Assembly: GCF_030908245.1 (NCBI RefSeq)
Contig: NZ_JAVFJJ010000023.1
Span: 1 to 50,122 of the forward strand
Reading direction: 5' to 3'
Source of the DNA: Sinomonas sp. ASV322
GTDB lineage: Bacteria > Actinomycetota > Actinomycetes > Actinomycetales > Micrococcaceae
Length of the DNA stretch: 50,122 bases
The notes beneath the pieces are model-generated. The model was given only the letters and a program-made list of their open reading frames with translations, searched no databases and had not been told where the DNA came from. Made by a program: the position numbers and the translations under genes. How positions within the stretch are numbered: the stretch's first letter is position 1; the number at the start of each line of letters is the position of its first letter. Shown piece by piece: positions 47,918 to 50,122 of this stretch.

Positions 47918-49018
47918 ATGACGACGATGGACGGCTATTCGCTCCGAGACGAGCGGCTGAAAAAGGTCTACGCCACCTCGAGCGGGCCCGTGGCGTTCAT
48001 CGACGAGTCCTACCGGGCTCCCGGCTTCGTCGGCCACAGAGGACCCGAGCGGCCCTTCTACGTCCTCTCCGCCGTCGTCGTCGAGCGCGACCAGGCCACC
48101 TACGTCCGCGAGGCCCTGACCGACATTCCCGGCAGCCTCTTCTGGCACACCAAAGACCTCGTCAAAGACCCCGTGGGCCAGCAGTACATGCGCGAGATGC
48201 TCAACTACCTCGCCTCATCGGAAATGCTCTCCATCGTCACCGTGCAGACAGACATCAGGATCGGCGACGACAAGCAGATGAACTACGCCCGCGCCGAATG
48301 CCTCAGCACCCTGACTGCGGAACTCACCCGCGGCACCGGGGAGAACGCCGTCCGCCTCATCGTCATGGACTCCCGAGAACCGAAGATTCCCCACGCCAAC
48401 AAGATCGACCAGGACACCATCCACCGGCTCCGCAGCACGGGGATCATCGACGAGAACGTCCAGCTCCATCACTCCGGGCCCGGCAAGGAACCCCTGCTGT
48501 GGACCCCAGACCTCGCCGCCTGGAGCTACCGGCGCGAGCTGGCGATCGGGGACGGCAGCTGGTTCAACCACATCCGCGAGACAACGATCCAGCTCCACGC
48601 CCACGGGACGAACCTTGCCGTTAAACGAAACAGCCCCCATCTGCCGCAGCAAGGTCCGGGGGCCCTCTCCGCGAGCTACGAGAACCAGCGGCGAGTTGTT
48701 TCGCAGCAAAGCCTAGTCCACCAAGGAGCCGAAAGCCAACAGCTCGCAGCCGCCCGGCAGGCGTCCGCGCGCCAACAGCCCAAATTCTCCAACGAAGTCA
48801 CCCGGGCTGTAGGCGCCAGCGGCGCTCCCCGCGTCGAGGCCCTCCAGCGCCAGGTCAAGGCAGCGCCCGTCAGCGACGGACAGCAGAAAGCCATCAAAGA
48901 CCTCGACAAGATCCTCAAAGCCCTCACCCCCACCCCCAAGGCGAAAGAATCCAAGGCCGCCAGCTCCCGGACTGCCGGACCAGACGGGGATCAGCTGGGC
49001 CGGGGCCGCGCCCGATAA
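47918..49018 (+). CDS. DUF3800-like RNase-H-fold protein (366 aa)
   Basis: The N-terminal 220 residues match the DUF3800 pattern: VAFIDESYRAP with the first acidic residues, YVLSAVVVER, RLIVMDSREPK, and LLWTPDLAAWSYRR near the end of the domain. These acidic residues suggest a metal-dependent nuclease of RNase-H fold. The last 140 residues are a Gln/Ala-rich, low-complexity helical tail (QQLAAARQASARQQPKFS) not typical of the family. Coupling with the small winged-helix gene suggests a regulated pair. Substrate unknown. Confidence 0.7.
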   Translation: MTTMDGYSLRDERLKKVYATSSGPVAFIDESYRAPGFVGHRGPERPFYVLSAVVVERDQATYVREALTDIPGSLFWHTKDLVKDPVGQQYMREMLNYLASSEMLSIVTVQTDIRIGDDKQMNYARAECLSTLTAELTRGTGENAVRLIVMDSREPKIPHANKIDQDTIHRLRSTGIIDENVQLHHSGPGKEPLLWTPDLAAWSYRRELAIGDGSWFNHIRETTIQLHAHGTNLAVKRNSPHLPQQGPGALSASYENQRRVVSQQSLVHQGAESQQLAAARQASARQQPKFSNEVTRAVGASGAPRVEALQRQVKAAPVSDGQQKAIKDLDKILKALTPTPKAKESKAASSRTAGPDGDQLGRGRAR

Positions 49019-49082
49019 GAGAAGGGGACACGCCGGGGCTGAAATACGCCCGTATGCATGCGTGGCGTGACAGGTTAAATCC

Positions 49083-49316
49083 ATGAGTACACAACCAGGA
49101 CGTGTCCGTCAGCCTGACGGCATCCACCTCGTGCTCTTGCAGGGCAGGGTGAGGCCCGAACGTCGACAGGCAGTCAACAACGCAGCCGAGAGCTCCGGCC
49201 GTTCCCTTGGCCTCTACCTCGATGACCTTGTGCGTTATCTGGAGGAGAACGGCGGACTGCCCGTGTTCGCCAAGCCAAAGCGCCAATCTGAGGAGCTGCC
49301 TATTCCGGCCGCTTAA
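49083..49316 (+). CDS. Small ribbon-helix-helix protein (77 aa)
   Basis: ATG 49083 lacks a clear ribosome site. The centre reads IHLVLLQGRVRPERRQAVNNAAE and GRSLGLYLDDLVRYLEENGG, a beta strand then two helices, as in RHH DNA-binding proteins. It lies just before the origin and rep and could be a copy-number regulator or an antitoxin-like protein without a visible toxin. It is not clearly related to the two longer RHH proteins. Confidence 0.6.
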   Translation: MSTQPGRVRQPDGIHLVLLQGRVRPERRQAVNNAAESSGRSLGLYLDDLVRYLEENGGLPVFAKPKRQSEELPIPAA

Positions 49317-49322
49317 CGACTG

Positions 49323-49345
49323 AGGGCCCGCACTAGGCGGGCCCT
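49323..49345 (+). terminator. Terminator upstream of the origin region
   Basis: AGGGCCCGC and GCGGGCCCT form a perfect 9-bp stem with loop ACTAG, 6 bp after the stop at 49316, followed by TCAAA. Confidence 0.75.
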
Positions 49346-49557
49346 TCAAACGTCTCCCGTCACTGCCTTGTTTGGCGACGTGTCAGTGACGGCATCGAAA
49401 CCCTCCCTCTCGGGTGGGTCCCCGTTGCATGCCCCTCTCATCGAGAAAGGCTCACATCGCAATGGTAGCTGAGGCTGCCCTTTTGTCACTTCCTTCTGCC
49501 CAAAAATCGGGCGTGTCAAAGTCGACATGCTCCGTGCGGCTTTTGCGGCGACGTCGG
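49346..49557 (+). other. Putative replication origin / rep control region
   Basis: CCGTCACTG (49357-49365) and CAGTGACGG (49384-49392) form a 9-bp dyad with an 18-base loop. A short GCCC/GGGC hairpin around CAAAAATC lies at about 49498-49512. The region before rep is less GC-rich than rep and has no clear iterons. Copy control, a counter-transcript or the origin are all possible. Confidence 0.45.
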
Positions 49558-50122
49558 GTGAGCCGGCGGCGCGAGACGCACCGAGACGTGGTGCTCGCGG
49601 CAGTCCCATGCGGCTCCGTGCGCGCCGCACACGGCCATCAGACCATCGCAGCGCTCCGCGCACGCCCGGAATGGGCCCGATGCACCGCAGGTCGCCGCAC
49701 GCGGCTACTGGCCTGCCTCCAGGCCGTCATCGATCGCGCCGACTACGAGACGATGACCAGCCGGCCGACGTGGGCCGCCCTCGCCGAGCGCGTCGGCGTC
49801 TCCCGGGCCAGCGTCGCCCGCTACCTCCGCACACTCCGCGAATGGGGCCTCCTCGGCATCGTCGCGTCCGGCCGCACCGCCCCCTACGCCTCCCTGCCCG
49901 AGGACGGCTCCGAGCGCACCAACGAGGCCGCCGTCTACGTCGTGTGCGCACCGGCCCCCCTCGCCGTCGTAGACGCGGCCGCGGACGCTGTGGACAAGAA
50001 TGAGACCCCTCCCGCCCTAGGCGGTTCTCACCTTAAGAGAGAAAAGAACCCCCCGCACACGCGCGAGGAAAAAGCCCCGAAGGACGCGGCTACGCCGCGA
50101 GCTCCCTCCTGTGGCGAGGCCC
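49558..50122 (+). CDS. rep: Plasmid replication initiator, N-terminal part (runs off window)
   Basis: From GTG 49558 the frame reads VSRRRETHRDVVLAAV and then a winged-helix region: TSRPTWAALAERVGVSRASV, RYLRTLREWGLLGIVASGRT and ERTNEAAVYVVCAP. This is characteristic of actinobacterial theta-type plasmid initiators. In-frame GTG codons at 49513 and 49534 are alternative starts; none has a strong ribosome site. The frame is open to the last base and continues, after a one-base slip in the C-run, into the C-terminal part at positions 2-646. Confidence 0.75.
   Translation, partial: MSRRRETHRDVVLAAVPCGSVRAAHGHQTIAALRARPEWARCTAGRRTRLLACLQAVIDRADYETMTSRPTWAALAERVGVSRASVARYLRTLREWGLLGIVASGRTAPYASLPEDGSERTNEAAVYVVCAPAPLAVVDAAADAVDKNETPPALGGSHLKREKNPPHTREEKAPKDAATPRAPSCGEA

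Noticed and set aside
1-50122. CRISPR array or tRNA/rRNA genes
   Set aside because: No regularly spaced direct repeats of CRISPR type and no recognisable structural RNA were seen on either strand.

Overview
This window looks like one complete circular conjugative plasmid from a high-GC Gram-positive bacterium, most likely an actinobacterium of the Arthrobacter/Micrococcaceae type. The reasons are the GC-rich third codon positions, the many GTG starts and GTGA/ATGA/TGATG stop-start overlaps, and transfer proteins of actinobacterial families (MobF TraA, SCO6880-like, DUF4913). The two ends of the window carry the two halves of one replication initiator gene. They are separated only by a C-run flanked by an 11-bp inverted repeat, so the contig was probably broken at a hard-to-read hairpin. 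The genus is an inference; the circularity rests on the sequence of both ends.

Layout. 49.3-50.1 kb plus 0-0.65 kb: origin region and rep. 1.3-5.05 kb: a maintenance block of small genes, an ArdC-like antirestriction protein and a parA/ribbon-helix-helix partition pair. It is punctuated by at least 14 copies of the palindrome AGTACT, often 9 bp apart and repeatedly placed 27-31 bp before start codons. I read these as operators, and perhaps the centromere, for the partition DNA-binding protein. 5.1-9.8 kb: small hypotheticals, an ATP-dependent DNA ligase, a NrdH-like glutaredoxin, SSB and a second ribbon-helix-helix protein related to the partition protein. 9.9-12.2 kb: a less GC-rich restriction-modification module on the minus strand. 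12.4-15.7 kb: a VOC protein and a Tn552-like transposition module (ATPase, DDE transposase, serine resolvase). 15.8-22.4 kb: a polyol catabolic operon (kinase, dehydrogenase, two ABC permeases, binding lipoprotein) with a divergent AraC-type regulator; the ABC ATPase is absent. 22.7-25.1 kb: a serine recombinase coupled to a membrane protein, and an HNH gene with an inverted fragment of a second copy.

Transfer functions. A likely oriT lies between the divergent genes at 25.55 and 25.98 kb. TraA relaxase-helicase reads rightward (25.98-30.36 kb), followed by a small protein and two lipoproteins. A minus-strand operon runs from 47.3 down to 32.9 kb. It encodes a VirB1-like lytic enzyme, a lipoprotein, a beta-propeller membrane protein, a MinD/ParA-like ATPase, small membrane proteins, a VirB8/NTF2-like protein, a VirB6/TrbL-like protein, an SCO6880-like protein, a VirB4-like ATPase, the coupling protein, a DUF4913 protein and small accessory proteins. 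Most are joined by stop-start overlaps, as expected for a co-translated secretion machine. A small regulator with its own palindromic operator, a DUF3800-like protein and another ribbon-helix-helix protein complete the circle back to rep.

The most interesting signals are the AGTACT operator network around the partition genes, the paralogous orphan RHH protein, duplicated small-gene tails and intergenic elements, and the split rep hairpin.
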